A stretch of 64,000 bases of DNA, taken from contig NZ_CP106869.1 in assembly GCF_025665335.1 (NCBI RefSeq), positions 2,506,501-2,570,500 on the forward strand, read 5' to 3'. Below the pieces are notes generated by a model, which saw nothing but the letters and a program-made list of their open reading frames with translations, searched no databases and had not been told where the DNA came from. Positions within the stretch are counted from its first letter, which is position 1; every line of letters starts with the position of its first letter. Below, piece after piece: positions 1 to 9,628 of the stretch. The translations under genes were made by a program, and so were the position numbers. Source of the stretch: Xanthomonas sp. AM6 (GTDB lineage: Bacteria; Pseudomonadota; Gammaproteobacteria; Xanthomonadales; Xanthomonadaceae).

Positions 1-82
1 CACCATCGGCTCGGACGGCATCTACCTCGACCTGACCGGGCTGGGCACCGCCCCGCTCGCCAACGTGCTCCGCGTCAGCTGA
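1..82 (+). CDS. flgD: FlgD hook-cap/scaffold protein, C-terminal end only
   Basis: Only the last 26 codons are inside the window, ending with TGA at 80-82. The readable tail (IGSDGIYLDLTGLGTAPLAN followed by VLRVS) fits the C-terminal end of FlgD, the scaffold that guides FlgE subunits during hook assembly. Its position directly before flgE, with a 25-base gap, is the normal order. The identification rests mainly on this context because the fragment is short. Confidence 0.75.
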   Translation, partial: TIGSDGIYLDLTGLGTAPLANVLRVS

Positions 83-107
83 GCCGGCCAATCCACAGGA
101 GTCCATC

Positions 108-1331
108 ATGGGTTTCAACACTTCGCTGTCCGGCATCAAAGCGGCCAATTCCGACCTCAACGTCACCGCCAACAACATCGCCAACGTCAACACCACCGGC
201 TTCAAGGAGTCGCGCGCCGAGTTCGCCGACCTGTTCTCGGCCACCGGCTACGGCATCGCGCGCAACGCGATCGGCGCCGGCGTGCGGGTCAGCAACGTCG
301 CCCAGCAGTTCTCGCAGGGCAACGTCGACCCGACCGGGCGCAACCTGGACCTGGCGATCTCCGGCGACGGCTTCTTCACCATGACCAGCAACGGCGCCAA
401 GGTGTATTCGCGCGCCGGCAACTTCCAGACCGACGAGAACGGCTACGTGGTCAATCCGCAGGGCGCCAAGCTGCAGGTGTTCCCGCCGGCGGCCAACGGC
501 AACGGCTTCGCGGTCGGCACGCTGACCGACCTGCAGCTGCTGACCACCGACAGCTCGCCCAAGCAGAGCGACAAGGTGAACCTGATGTTCACCCTGCCCG
601 GCAACGCCAACGTGCCGACCGTGGCGACCTTCTCGCCGACCGACGCCAACAGCTACAACCACTCCACCGGCGGCATCACCGTCTACGATTCGCTGGGCGT
701 CAGCCACACCCAGACCTCGTACTTCGTCAAGACCGGCGTCGCCAACCAGTGGCAGGTGCACAACTACGTCGACGGCGTGGCGGTCGGCACCCCGAGCACG
801 CTGCAGTTCGACGGCAACGGCAAGCTCACCACGCCCGCCGACGGCCGCATCACGCTGAGCACGTTCACCCCGAGCACCGGCGCCGGCACCCTCAACCTGA
901 CCCTGGACGTGAGCGGCTCGACCCAGTACGGCGAGACCTTCGCCCTGCGCGACGCGCGCCAGGACGGCTATGCCAGCGGCAAGCTCAACTCGATCAGCAT
1001 CGACGCCAATGGCGTGGTCTACGCGCGCTACTCCAACAACGCCGACAAGGCGCTGGGCCAGGTCGCGATGACCAACTTCGTCAACCCGCAGGGGCTGAGC
1101 TCGCTGGGCGACAACGTGTGGGCGGAAAGCTCGGCCTCGGGCAACGCCCGCACCGGCGCGCCGTCGACCTCCGACTTCGGCGACATCCAGTCCGGCGCGC
1201 TGGAAGCCTCGACCGTGGACCTCACCGAACAGCTGGTCAACATGATCGTCGCGCAGCGCAACTTCCAGGCCAACTCGCAGATGATCTCCACCCAGGACCA
1301 GGTCACGCAGACCATCATCAACATCCGTTGA
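108..1331 (+). CDS. flgE: Flagellar hook protein FlgE
   Basis: This 407-residue protein forms the flexible hook that joins the rod to the filament. Its N-terminus has the rod/hook family signature (SDLNVTANNIANVNTTGFKE, about residues 16-35). Its C-terminus has the matching amphipathic helix around VNMIVAQRNFQANSQMISTQ, which packs against the N-terminal helix in the D0 core. The length fits FlgE. An AGGAG Shine-Dalgarno sequence at 97-101, six bases before the ATG, supports the start. It follows flgD and precedes flgF, separated from flgF by about 150 bases that contain a repeat element instead of a terminator. Confidence 0.97.
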   Translation: MGFNTSLSGIKAANSDLNVTANNIANVNTTGFKESRAEFADLFSATGYGIARNAIGAGVRVSNVAQQFSQGNVDPTGRNLDLAISGDGFFTMTSNGAKVYSRAGNFQTDENGYVVNPQGAKLQVFPPAANGNGFAVGTLTDLQLLTTDSSPKQSDKVNLMFTLPGNANVPTVATFSPTDANSYNHSTGGITVYDSLGVSHTQTSYFVKTGVANQWQVHNYVDGVAVGTPSTLQFDGNGKLTTPADGRITLSTFTPSTGAGTLNLTLDVSGSTQYGETFALRDARQDGYASGKLNSISIDANGVVYARYSNNADKALGQVAMTNFVNPQGLSSLGDNVWAESSASGNARTGAPSTSDFGDIQSGALEASTVDLTEQLVNMIVAQRNFQANSQMISTQDQVTQTIINIR

Positions 1332-1334
1332 GGC

Positions 1335-1469
1335 CGGGATTGGTGATTCGGGATTGGTGATTCGCAACGGCTGGCATTCCGTCGATCGGACGCCAGCCTT
1401 GCACGCCACCCCTGATCGTTTGCGGCACACCCGCTTCTTCGAATCCCGAATCCCCTCATCCCCCATCAC
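1335..1469. repeat. Intergenic element with GGGATTC-type inverted arms (copy A)
   Basis: The gap between flgE and flgF opens with GGGATTGGTGATTCGGGATT-type sequence (about 1335-1367). It closes with the near-complementary CGAATCCCGAATCCCC type (about 1440-1469). The left arm begins a few bases after the flgE stop codon and the right arm ends about 11 bases before the flgF ATG. The roughly 70-base centre shows nothing recognisable. Two similar elements occur at 55373-55533 and 61554-61838. Confidence 0.7.
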
Positions 1470-1480
1470 GGCTCACACCC

Positions 1481-2236
1481 ATGGACAAAGCACTCTACGT
1501 CGCCATGACCGGCGCCCGCGCCTCGCTGCAGGCGCAGGGCACGGTCTCGCACAATCTGGCCAACGTCGATACCGCCGGTTTCAAGGCGGCACTGGCCAAT
1601 ACCGAGGCGTTCCGCATCCAGGGTGCCGGCCATCCGTCGCGGATCGATGCGCTGCACATCGACCAGGGCTTCAATCGCGACGTCGGCGCGCAGCAGGTGA
1701 CCGGCAACGCGCTGGACGTCTCGCTCAGCGCCGACCGCTGGCTGGCGGTGCAGGCCGCCGACGGCAGCGAGGCGTATACGCGCGGCGGCGAACTGGCGCT
1801 GACCGCCAACGGCCAGCTGGTCACCTCCAGCGGCCGTGCGGTGCTCGACGACCAGGGCAATCCGATGGCGATCCCGCCGCACCAGGCGCTGGAGATCGGC
1901 AGCGACGGCACGGTCTCGATCGTGCCGCTGGGCGAAGGCCCGCAGGCGATGACCGCGATCGGCACGATGAAGGTGGTGGAGGCGCCGGCCGAGCGCCTGG
2001 AACGCCGCCCCGACGGGCTGATGCGCAACGTCAGCACCGACCCCGCCCAGGCCTTCGTCCAGGCCACCGGCAAGTCGGTCAACAGCGGCGCGCTGGAAGG
2101 CAGCAACGTCGATGCCGCCGGTGCGCTGGTGCAGATGATCCAGCTGCAGCGCCAGTTCGAGATGCAGGTGAAGGTGATCAAGCACGGCGACGAGAACGCG
2201 CAGTCGGCCAACACCATGCTGCGCCTGAACGGCTAA
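1481..2236 (+). CDS. flgF: Flagellar proximal-rod protein FlgF
   Basis: FlgF is one of the proximal rod subunits of the basal body. The 251-residue product has the family N-terminus (MDKALYVAMTGARASLQAQG, then SHNLANVDTAGFKAAL). It also has the C-terminal rod helix near residues 205-240 (NVDAAGALVQMIQLQRQFEM). No clear Shine-Dalgarno sequence precedes the ATG, because the right arm of the GGGATTC-type repeat occupies that position. Translation may therefore depend on readthrough transcription and local structure. The gene sits between flgE and flgG as expected. Confidence 0.96.
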   Translation: MDKALYVAMTGARASLQAQGTVSHNLANVDTAGFKAALANTEAFRIQGAGHPSRIDALHIDQGFNRDVGAQQVTGNALDVSLSADRWLAVQAADGSEAYTRGGELALTANGQLVTSSGRAVLDDQGNPMAIPPHQALEIGSDGTVSIVPLGEGPQAMTAIGTMKVVEAPAERLERRPDGLMRNVSTDPAQAFVQATGKSVNSGALEGSNVDAAGALVQMIQLQRQFEMQVKVIKHGDENAQSANTMLRLNG

Positions 2237-2273
2237 GCCCGCGGCCGGCGCAGACGGAAAGCCGGCGCAGTTG

Positions 2274-2289
2274 TGGCACGGCACATGCA
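2274..2289 (+). promoter_or_regulatory. Candidate sigma-54 promoter for flgG
   Basis: TGGCACG (2274-2280), four bases, then ATGCA (2285-2289) gives GG-N10-GC spacing and differs from TGGCACG-N4-TTGCA at one base. It lies 55 bases upstream of the flgG ATG in a 108-base gap. RpoN2 encoded at 14801 would be the matching sigma factor. Confidence 0.6.
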
Positions 2290-2344
2290 TCAGTCTCCCT
2301 GCCCCTCGCGGATCGCGCGGGCCATCATCTAGAGGAATCGGGTC

Positions 2345-3130
2345 ATGAATCAGGCTTTGTGGGTCGCCAAGACCGGACTGGATGCGCAGCAGACGCGCAT
2401 GTCGGTCGTCTCCAACAACCTGGCCAACACCAATACCACCGGCTTCAAGCGCGATCGCGCCAGCTTCGAGGACCTGCTGTACCAGCAGGTGCGCCAGCCT
2501 GGCGGCGCCAGCTCGGCGCAGACCCAGCTGCCGTCGGGCCTGCAGCTGGGCACCGGCGTGCGCGTGGTCTCCACCTCCAAGGACTTCGAGCAGGGCAACC
2601 CGCAGCAGACCGGGCGCGCGCTGGACGTGATGGTCAACGGCCGCGGCTTCTTCGAAGTGCAGATGCCCGACGGCACCTCGGCCTACACCCGCGACGGCAG
2701 CTTCCAGATCAATTCGCAGGGCGAGCTGGTCACCAACAGCGGCTATGCGGTGCAGCCCGGCATCCAGATCCCGGAAGGCGCGCAGTCGCTGACCATCGGC
2801 ACCGACGGCACGGTCAGCGTGCAGGTCGCCGGCAGCGCCGCGGCGCTGGAGATCGGATCGTTGACGCTGAGCGACTTCATCAATCCCTCGGGCCTGCAGG
2901 CCAAGGGCGAGAACCTCTACGCGGAAACCGCGGCCTCCGGCCCGGCGCAGAACGGCACCCCCGGCCTCAACGGGCTCGGCACCACCGTGCAGGCCTCGCT
3001 GGAAGGCAGCAACGTCAACGTGGTCGAGGAGCTGGTCAGCATGATCGAGACCCAGCGCGCCTACGAGATGAACGCCAAGGCGATCTCCACCACCGATTCG
3101 ATGCTCGGCTATCTGAACAACAACGTCTGA
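2345..3130 (+). CDS. flgG: Flagellar distal-rod protein FlgG
   Basis: This 261-residue protein is the major distal-rod subunit crossing the periplasm. The N-terminal signature ([20 protein letters not shown], then [20 protein letters not shown]) and C-terminal signature ([20 protein letters not shown], ending LGYLNNNV) are characteristic of FlgG. The start is an ATG preceded by AGAGGAATCGGGTC, which contains an AGAGGA ribosome site. A likely sigma-54 promoter lies upstream, so flgG and the ring genes after it may form their own transcription unit besides being read from flgE-F. Confidence 0.97.
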   Translation: MNQALWVAKTGLDAQQTRMSVVSNNLANTNTTGFKRDRASFEDLLYQQVRQPGGASSAQTQLPSGLQLGTGVRVVSTSKDFEQGNPQQTGRALDVMVNGRGFFEVQMPDGTSAYTRDGSFQINSQGELVTNSGYAVQPGIQIPEGAQSLTIGTDGTVSVQVAGSAAALEIGSLTLSDFINPSGLQAKGENLYAETAASGPAQNGTPGLNGLGTTVQASLEGSNVNVVEELVSMIETQRAYEMNAKAISTTDSMLGYLNNNV

Positions 3131-3153
3131 TCCCGACTCTCCTGGAAACCGCC

Positions 3154-3855
3154 ATGTCGCGTCCGTCCTCCCTCTCTCTCCTCGCCGCCGCGCTCCTGCC
3201 GGCGCTGCTCGGCGGCTGCGCCGGCCTGGGCATCGCCGCCGGCGACGTGCGCCCGTACGCGCCGATGGCGCCGATCGTGCCGGTGGCGGCGCCGCCGGCG
3301 CAGGCCAGCGCCGGGGCGATCTACGCCGCCGGCCCGGGCCTGTCGCTGTACTCGGACCGGCGCGCCCGCGACGTCGGCGACCTGCTGACCATCACCCTGG
3401 TCGAAAGTACCAACGCCAGCAGCACCGCCAACACCAGCATCACCAAGAAGGACGCGGTGACGATGGCCACGCCGACCCTGCTCGGCGCGCCGCTGACGGT
3501 CAACGGCGTGAACGTGCTGAACAACTCCACCAGCGGCGACCGCAGCTTCGCCGGCAAGGGCAACACCGCGCAGAGCAACACCATGCAGGGCAGCATCACC
3601 GTGACCGTGATGCAGCGCCTGCCCAACGGCAACCTGGTGATCCAGGGGCAGAAGAACCTGCGCCTGAACCAGGGCGACGAACTGGTGCAGGTGCAAGGCA
3701 TCGTGCGCGCCGCCGACATCGCGCCGGACAACACCGTTCCCTCCAGCAAGGTCGCCGACGCCCGCATCGCCTACGGCGGCCGCGGCGCCGTGGCCCAGTC
3801 CAACGCGATGGGCTGGCTGAGCCGCTTCTTCAATTCGCGCTTCTCGCCGTACTGA
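3154..3855 (+). CDS. flgH: Flagellar L-ring lipoprotein FlgH
   Basis: FlgH forms the outer-membrane L ring around the rod. The chosen ATG gives 233 residues beginning with a lipoprotein signal peptide. A hydrophobic stretch from about residue 7 leads to the lipobox LLGGC, with Cys22 as the lipidated residue. The body has family features such as [38 protein letters not shown] and the C-terminal [12 protein letters not shown] region ending in [10 protein letters not shown]. The frame is open far upstream, but the signal peptide fixes this start. It follows flgG by 23 bases and precedes flgI by 8 bases. Confidence 0.97.
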   Translation: MSRPSSLSLLAAALLPALLGGCAGLGIAAGDVRPYAPMAPIVPVAAPPAQASAGAIYAAGPGLSLYSDRRARDVGDLLTITLVESTNASSTANTSITKKDAVTMATPTLLGAPLTVNGVNVLNNSTSGDRSFAGKGNTAQSNTMQGSITVTVMQRLPNGNLVIQGQKNLRLNQGDELVQVQGIVRAADIAPDNTVPSSKVADARIAYGGRGAVAQSNAMGWLSRFFNSRFSPY

Positions 3856-3863
3856 GGCCTGTC

Positions 3864-4982
3864 ATGAACCTTCCGTCCCTGTCCTGCCGCCTGCTCGCCG
3901 CGTTCGCGCTGTGCGTGGGCCTGGCCGCCCCGGCCGCCGCCGAACGCATCAAGGACCTGGCCCAGGTCGGCGGCGTGCGCGGCAACGCGCTGGTCGGCTA
4001 CGGCCTGGTGGTGGGCCTGGACGGCAGCGGCGACCGCACCAGCCAGGCGCCCTTCACCGTGCAGAGCCTGAAGAACATGCTCGGCGAGCTGGGCGTCAAT
4101 GTTCCGTCGAACGTCAATCCGCAGCTGAAGAACGTCGCCGCGGTGGCGATCCATGCCGAACTGCCGCCGTTCGCCAAGCCCGGTCAGCCGATCGACATCA
4201 CCGTGTCCTCGATCGGCAACGCGGTCTCGCTGCGCGGCGGCTCGCTGCTGATGGCGCCGCTGAAGGGTGCCGACGGCCAGGTCTACGCGATCGCCCAGGG
4301 CAGCCTGATCGTCGGCGGCTTCGGCGCGCAGGGCAAGGACGGCTCGCGGATCTCGGTCAACGTGCCCAGCGTCGGCCGCATCCCCAACGGCGCCACGGTG
4401 GAACGCGCGCTGCCGGACGTGTTCGGCGCCAGCAACGAGATCACCCTGAACCTGCACCAGAACGATTTCACCACGGTGTCGCGGATGGTCGCGGCGCTGG
4501 AGAACGCGTTCGGCCCCGGCAGCGCGCATGCGGTCGACGGCGCCACCGTCGCGGTGCGCTCGCCGACCGATCCCGGCGCCCGCGTCGGCCTGCTGGCGCG
4601 GATCGAGAACATCGAATTGTCGCCGGGCGCGGCGCCGGCCAAGGTCGTGGTCAACGCGCGTACCGGCACCGTGGTGATCGGCGCGCAGGTGCGGGTCAGC
4701 CCGGCGGCGATCTCGCACGGCTCGCTGACCGTCACCATCAGCGAAGGCAGCCAGGTCAGCCAGCCCAACGCGCTGAGCAACGGCCAGACCGTGGTCGCGC
4801 CGAAATCGACCATCACCGCCACCAACGAGGGCAGCCGCATGTTCAAGTTCGAGGGCGGCACCTCGCTGGACCAGATCGTACGCGCGGTCAACGAAGTCGG
4901 CGCCGCGCCGGGCGACCTGATCGCGATCCTGGAAGCACTGAAGCAGGCCGGCGCGCTGAGCGCGGAGCTGGAGGTGATCTGA
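3864..4982 (+). CDS. flgI: Flagellar P-ring protein FlgI
   Basis: FlgI is secreted to the periplasm and polymerises as the P ring in the peptidoglycan layer. The 372-residue product starts with a Sec signal peptide (hydrophobic residues 10-25, likely cleavage after Ala26 in PAAAERI). It continues with the highly conserved [20 protein letters not shown] and [11 protein letters not shown] blocks and ends in [20 protein letters not shown]. The length is normal. It lies 8 bases after flgH and one base before flgJ, so these genes are tightly co-transcribed and probably translationally coupled. Confidence 0.98.
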   Translation: MNLPSLSCRLLAAFALCVGLAAPAAAERIKDLAQVGGVRGNALVGYGLVVGLDGSGDRTSQAPFTVQSLKNMLGELGVNVPSNVNPQLKNVAAVAIHAELPPFAKPGQPIDITVSSIGNAVSLRGGSLLMAPLKGADGQVYAIAQGSLIVGGFGAQGKDGSRISVNVPSVGRIPNGATVERALPDVFGASNEITLNLHQNDFTTVSRMVAALENAFGPGSAHAVDGATVAVRSPTDPGARVGLLARIENIELSPGAAPAKVVVNARTGTVVIGAQVRVSPAAISHGSLTVTISEGSQVSQPNALSNGQTVVAPKSTITATNEGSRMFKFEGGTSLDQIVRAVNEVGAAPGDLIAILEALKQAGALSAELEVI

Positions 4983-4983
4983 C

Positions 4984-6207
4984 ATGCGTATCTCGGCCTC
5001 TCCCATCGAACTGAACCCGACCACCCAGACCGATCCGGCCCGGATCGACAAGGTGTCGCGGCAGTTGGAAGGACAGTTCGCGAACCTGCTGGTCAAGAGC
5101 ATGCGCGACGCCAGCTTCGGCGATTCCCTGTTCCCGGGCGAGAACCAGACCTTCCGCGACATGTACGACCAGCAGATGGCCAAGGCGCTGACCGACGGCA
5201 AGGGGCTTGGCCTGGCGGCGATGATCGCCAAGCAGCTGGGCGGCGGCAAGAGCGCCGAGGCGCCGCCGGTCAACACCGCGATCGGGGCCGCGCAGGCGGC
5301 CAAGGCGTATTCGCTGGTGTCCGGCCAGGGTGGCGGCGCTGCCGGCAACACCGCGGCCGCCGGCGCTTCCGCGCTGCCCGGGAGCGGCGCAGCGGCGGGC
5401 GCCCGCGCCTGGAACGGCACCGATGCGGCCGATGCGTCGCAGCAGCAGGTCGCGCGCGTGCTCGACATGATCGCCGGCCGCGAGACCAGCGCGATGCACG
5501 AGGCGATCGGCAGCAATCCCGCCGACGGCAGCGCCGCTGTGGCATGGACCGGCGGCGACGACCGCTGGCCGGACCTGGCCACTGCCGCGGCCGACGACGA
5601 CAACGGCATCGACGCCAGCGCCGCCGCCGCGGCCAATGCCGCCGCGGCCAGCCTCGGCACGCGCACCCCGGAAGGCTTCGTCGCGCAGATCTGGACCCAT
5701 GCGCAGAAGGCCGCCAAGGAACTGGGCGTGGACGCGCGCGCGCTGGTCGCGCAGGCCGCGCTGGAAACCGGCTGGGGCCGCCGCGGTATTTCCCGCGGCG
5801 ACGGCGCCAGTTCCAACAACCTGTTCGGGATCAAGGCCACCGGCTGGAGCGGCGAGCGCGTCACCACCGGCACCCACGAGTACGTGGGCGGGGTCAAGCA
5901 GTCGCAGACCGCCGATTTCCGCGCCTACGCCTCGCCGGCCGAAAGCTTCGCCGACTACGTGCGCCTGCTGAAGACCAATCCGCGCTACCAGCAGGCGCTG
6001 AAGGCCGGCACCGACATCCGCGGCTTCGCGCAGGGCCTGCAGCGCGCCGGCTACGCCACCGATCCGTCCTACGCGGCCAAGATCGCCGCGATCGCCGGCG
6101 GCCCGACCATCGGCCGCGCCGTCGCCGCGATCGGCACCGCCGCCGCCAGCGGCATCGAGCGCGCGTTCGCCAGCACCTCCGATCCATCCAGCAGCGCCCT
6201 GCGCTGA
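4984..6207 (+). CDS. flgJ: FlgJ: rod cap with C-terminal peptidoglycan hydrolase domain
   Basis: The 407-residue protein is a two-domain FlgJ. Residues 1 to about 85 form the rod-capping domain (QLEGQFANLLVKSMRDASFG, then FRDMYDQQMAKAL). After an Ala/Gly-rich linker, residues from about 225 form a glucosaminidase-type lytic domain (TPEGFVAQIWTHAQKAAKEL, then QAALETGWGRRG). Glu261 in ALETGWG is the probable catalytic acid. The hydrolase opens the peptidoglycan so that the rod can pass. The linker is longer than in enteric FlgJ, and a basic C-terminal tail follows the lytic domain. Confidence 0.95.
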   Translation: MRISASPIELNPTTQTDPARIDKVSRQLEGQFANLLVKSMRDASFGDSLFPGENQTFRDMYDQQMAKALTDGKGLGLAAMIAKQLGGGKSAEAPPVNTAIGAAQAAKAYSLVSGQGGGAAGNTAAAGASALPGSGAAAGARAWNGTDAADASQQQVARVLDMIAGRETSAMHEAIGSNPADGSAAVAWTGGDDRWPDLATAAADDDNGIDASAAAAANAAAASLGTRTPEGFVAQIWTHAQKAAKELGVDARALVAQAALETGWGRRGISRGDGASSNNLFGIKATGWSGERVTTGTHEYVGGVKQSQTADFRAYASPAESFADYVRLLKTNPRYQQALKAGTDIRGFAQGLQRAGYATDPSYAAKIAAIAGGPTIGRAVAAIGTAAASGIERAFASTSDPSSSALR

Positions 6208-6218
6208 GGTAGCCGTCC

Positions 6219-8093
6219 ATGTCCGTCCTCTCCACCGGCACCAGCGCCCTCATCGCCTTCCAGCGCGCCCTGGCGACGGTCAGCCACAACGTCGCCAACA
6301 TCAACACCGACGGCTACACCCGCCAGCGGGTGGCGTTCGCGACGACCACGCCGACCCGGTTCGGCTCGGACTACGTCGGCAACGGCACCAAGATCACCGA
6401 CATCTCCCGCGTCGCCGACCAGCTGGCGATCTCGCGGCTGCTCGACAGCGGCGGCGAACTGGCGCGGCTGAAGCAGCTGTCGGCCCTGTCCGACCGCGTC
6501 GACGGGCTGTTCTCCGACACCGCCACCAACATCTCCGGCCAGTGGTCGAAGTTCTTCGACGCCAGCACCGGGCTGTCCGCCAACGCCTCGGCCACCGCCA
6601 GCCGGCAGAACCTGCTGGACAACGCCAACTCGCTGGTCACCCGCTTCAAGCAGCTCAACGGGCAGATGGACGCGCTCGGCAACGAGGTCAACAACGGCCT
6701 GCTGTCCGGCACCACCGAAGCCAACCGCCTGGCCGCCGAAGTGGCCAAGATCAACGGCCAGATCGGCAGCAACGCCGCCGCGGCCGCCCCGGACCTGCTC
6801 GACCGCCGCGACCAGCTGATCACCCAGCTGGTGGGCTACACCGGCGGCAGCGCGATCCAGCAGGACGGCGGCGCGATCAACGTCTATACCGCCGGCGGCC
6901 AGGCGCTGGTGGTCGGCACCACCGCCTCCACCCTGACCACGGTCACCGATCCCTACCAGCCCGGGCGCCTGCAGGTCGCGCTGCAGGCGCAAGGCAACAC
7001 CATCACCCTGAGCAACGGCGCGCTGGGCGGCCAGATCGGCGGCCTGCTCGAGTTCCGCAACGACGTGCTGGATCCGACCAAGGCCGAACTGGGCCGCCTG
7101 GCCACCGGCCTGGCGGTCACCTACAACCAGCAGCACAAGGCCGGCGTCGACCTGTACGGCAACCTGGGCGGCGATTTCTTCTCGCTGTCGGCCCCCAGCG
7201 TCAACTCCAACGCCGCCAACACCGGCAGCGCCAGCTTCACCGCCGGCGTCGGCGACCTGAGCAAGCTCGACGGGCAGAACCTGCTGCTGAAGTTCGACGG
7301 CACCACCTGGACCGCCCGGCGCGCCGACACCGGCGCCAGCGTGGCGATGACCGGCAGCGGCAGCGGTGCCGATCCGTTCGTGGTCAACGGGGTGACCTTG
7401 CAGGTGTCCGGCACCGCGGCCGCCGGCGACAGCTTCCTGCTGCAGCCCACCGCCAACGCGGTCACCAACCTCGGCGTGGCGATCACCGACCCGTCGCGCA
7501 TCGCCGCGGCCACGCCGATCACCGCCAAGACCGACCTGGACAACCTGGGCACCGGCAAGGTCAGCAACGTGCGCGCGACCGACGCCGCCAACCCCAACCT
7601 GCTGACGCCCTCCAGCATCGCCTTCATCGACGCCAACCAGTACACCATCGACGGCGCCGGCCCGTTCGCCTACACCGCCGGGCAGACCATCAGCGCCAAC
7701 GGCTGGAGCCTGACCCTGGACGGCGCGCCGGTGGCCGGCGACACCTTCGCGGTCGGCCCCACCGGCGCCGGCTCCAGCAACAACGGCAACGCGCTGACCC
7801 TGTCCAACCTGGACGACGCCAAGGCGTTCAACGGCGGCACCATCACCCTCAACGGCGCGGTGTCCGGGCTGACCACCACGATCGGCTCGGCGGCGCGCCA
7901 GGCCAAGTACGCGGCCGACGCGCAGGACGTGATCCACACCAACGCGCAGGACGCGCGCGATTCGGTGTCCGGCGTCAACCTGGACGAGGAAGCCTCGGAC
8001 ATGTTGCGCCTGCAGCAGGCCTACCAGGCCGCCTCGCAGCTGATCTCCACCGCCGACACCATGTTCCAGTCCATCCTGGGTGCCATCCGATGA
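6219..8093 (+). CDS. flgK: Flagellar hook-filament junction protein FlgK (HAP1)
   Basis: FlgK is the first junction protein between hook and filament. The 624-residue product has the typical N-terminus (MSVLSTGTSALIAFQRALAT, then SHNVANINTDGYTRQRVAFA). The conserved C-terminal helix reads SGVNLDEEASDMLRLQQAYQ followed by AASQLISTADTMFQSILGAI. The central region, rich in Gly, Thr, Asn and Ala, is the variable exposed part. The stop codon overlaps the flgL start (ATGA), which suggests coupled translation. Confidence 0.97.
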   Translation: MSVLSTGTSALIAFQRALATVSHNVANINTDGYTRQRVAFATTTPTRFGSDYVGNGTKITDISRVADQLAISRLLDSGGELARLKQLSALSDRVDGLFSDTATNISGQWSKFFDASTGLSANASATASRQNLLDNANSLVTRFKQLNGQMDALGNEVNNGLLSGTTEANRLAAEVAKINGQIGSNAAAAAPDLLDRRDQLITQLVGYTGGSAIQQDGGAINVYTAGGQALVVGTTASTLTTVTDPYQPGRLQVALQAQGNTITLSNGALGGQIGGLLEFRNDVLDPTKAELGRLATGLAVTYNQQHKAGVDLYGNLGGDFFSLSAPSVNSNAANTGSASFTAGVGDLSKLDGQNLLLKFDGTTWTARRADTGASVAMTGSGSGADPFVVNGVTLQVSGTAAAGDSFLLQPTANAVTNLGVAITDPSRIAAATPITAKTDLDNLGTGKVSNVRATDAANPNLLTPSSIAFIDANQYTIDGAGPFAYTAGQTISANGWSLTLDGAPVAGDTFAVGPTGAGSSNNGNALTLSNLDDAKAFNGGTITLNGAVSGLTTTIGSAARQAKYAADAQDVIHTNAQDARDSVSGVNLDEEASDMLRLQQAYQAASQLISTADTMFQSILGAIR

Positions 8094-9295
8094 GCAACCG
8101 CATTTCCACCGGCATGATGTTCAGCCAGTCGGTCAACACCATGCTGGGCAAGCAGGCCAAGATCTCGCACCTGGAGGCGCAGCTGGCCAGCGGCAAGCGC
8201 CTGGTCACCGCCGCCGACGATCCGGTCGCCTCCGGCACCGCGGTCAACCTGGACCGCGCGGTGGACGAACTGAAGCGCTTCGGCGAGAACGCCAACAACG
8301 TGCAGAACCGCCTGGGCCTGCAGGAGAACGCGCTGTCCCAGGCCGGCGAGCTGATGGCGCGGGTCAGCGACCTGACCGTGCAGGCGAACAGTTCGGCGCT
8401 GACCACCGACAACCGCAAGGCGATCGCCTCCGAACTCAAGTCGCTGCACGCCAGCCTGCTCAGCCTGTCCAACAGCACCGACGGCAGCGGCCGCTACCTG
8501 TTCGCCGGCGCCGCCGACAGCACGGCGCCGTTCGCGGTGGTCAACGGCCAGGTGGTCTACAACGGCGACCAGACCCAGCGCAGCGTGGAGGTGGCGGCCG
8601 ACACCCTGGTCGCCGACGCCCTGCCCGGCAGCGAGATCTTCATGCGCATCCGCACCGGCGACGGCACCGTCGACGCGCACGCGGCCGCCGCCAACACCGG
8701 CACCGGGCTGCTGCTGGACTTCAGCCGCGACGCGGCCTCCGGCACCTGGAACGGCGGCAGCTACAGCGTTGCCTTCACCGCCACCGACACCTATGAAGTG
8801 CGCGACGGCAGCGGCACCGTGGTCAAGACCGGCACCTACGCCGCCGGCGAGGACATCAGCTTCGACGGCCTGAAGATGCGCCTGGACGGCGCGCCGGCGG
8901 TCGGCGACAGCTTCCAGATCGGCGCGGCGACCAACAAGGACGTGTTCTCCACCATCAGCGCCCTGGCCGATGCGCTGAGCACCGACCCGATCACCGCCAC
9001 CGACAAGGCCGCGTTGCAGAACACCCTGCAGTCGTCGATGCGCGACATCAGCCAGGCCTCGGCGAAGATGATCGACGCGCGCGCGTCCGGCGGCGCGCAA
9101 CTGTCGGCGATCGACAACGCCGCCGAGTTGCGCGCCTCCAACGAAGTGACGCTGAAGACCACGCTGTCCTCGCTGCGCGACCTGGACTACGCCGATGCGA
9201 TCGGCCAATACCAGCTGGAACAATCCGCGCTCAAGGCGGCACAGACCATCTTCACCCAGATGCAGTCGATGTCGCTGTTCAACATGATCCGCTGA
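8090..9295 (+). CDS. flgL: Flagellar hook-filament junction protein FlgL (HAP3)
   Basis: FlgL is the second junction protein, placed between FlgK and flagellin. The 401-residue product begins MSNRISTGMMFSQSVNTMLG and carries the flagellin-like N-terminal block with ASGKRLVTAADDPVASGTAV. The C-terminal block reads SSLRDLDYADAIGQYQLEQS and ends in QTIFTQMQSMSLFNMIR. The ATG overlaps the flgK stop by the ATGA arrangement. The frame is open upstream, but no conserved sequence precedes this start. A terminator follows 24 bases after the stop, which ends the flg operon. Confidence 0.96.
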   Translation: MSNRISTGMMFSQSVNTMLGKQAKISHLEAQLASGKRLVTAADDPVASGTAVNLDRAVDELKRFGENANNVQNRLGLQENALSQAGELMARVSDLTVQANSSALTTDNRKAIASELKSLHASLLSLSNSTDGSGRYLFAGAADSTAPFAVVNGQVVYNGDQTQRSVEVAADTLVADALPGSEIFMRIRTGDGTVDAHAAAANTGTGLLLDFSRDAASGTWNGGSYSVAFTATDTYEVRDGSGTVVKTGTYAAGEDISFDGLKMRLDGAPAVGDSFQIGAATNKDVFSTISALADALSTDPITATDKAALQNTLQSSMRDISQASAKMIDARASGGAQLSAIDNAAELRASNEVTLKTTLSSLRDLDYADAIGQYQLEQSALKAAQTIFTQMQSMSLFNMIR

Positions 9296-9319
9296 TCCCG
9301 ATCAACGCTTATATAAGGT

Positions 9320-9360
9320 AAGGCCCGGAACGCGGCGGCGCTTCCGGGCCTTCGCCTTTT
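9320..9360 (+). terminator. Rho-independent-type terminator after flgL
   Basis: A perfect 11-base-pair stem (AAGGCCCGGAA at 9320-9330 with TTCCGGGCCTT at 9342-9352) encloses an 11-base loop and is followed by CGCCTTTT. It separates the flg operon from the separately promoted fliC. Confidence 0.8.
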
Positions 9361-9411
9361 ATACTGAGTTCGTCATCGCCGCCGGTCGCGCGCCGCGTCT
9401 GCGCCAATCCC

Positions 9412-9438
9412 TAAAGTTTGGCAAACCGCGGCCGAAAC
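9412..9438 (+). promoter_or_regulatory. FliA (sigma-28) promoter 1 of fliC
   Basis: TAAAGTTT (9412-9419), an 11-base spacer, then GCCGAAAC (9431-9438). The -35 part is a perfect match to the TAAAGTTT-N11-GCCGATAA consensus; the -10 part matches 6 of 8. It lies about 190 bases before the fliC ATG. Confidence 0.75.
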
Positions 9439-9505
9439 AACCTCTTCGCCGCGGGCGCCACAGGCTTGCGGTTCGCGCAATCGCGATAATTCTGCAGCGA
9501 ATCGC

Positions 9506-9532
9506 TAAAGGTTGCTGGCCTCTCGCCGTTAT
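9506..9532 (+). promoter_or_regulatory. FliA (sigma-28) promoter 2 of fliC
   Basis: TAAAGGTT (9506-9513), an 11-base spacer, then GCCGTTAT (9525-9532). It matches 7 of 8 and 6 of 8 positions with the exact consensus spacing. It is the promoter nearer to fliC, giving a leader of about 90 bases. The two sites are 94 bases apart. Confidence 0.7.
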
Positions 9533-9628
9533 TTATCTCAGCAGCGGCAACGGCCAATTGATGGCCCCCCTGCGGAGGCTCCAGGCACCGATGGGTTGCC
9601 GGATAAATCGCTTAGAGGAGATATCAAA

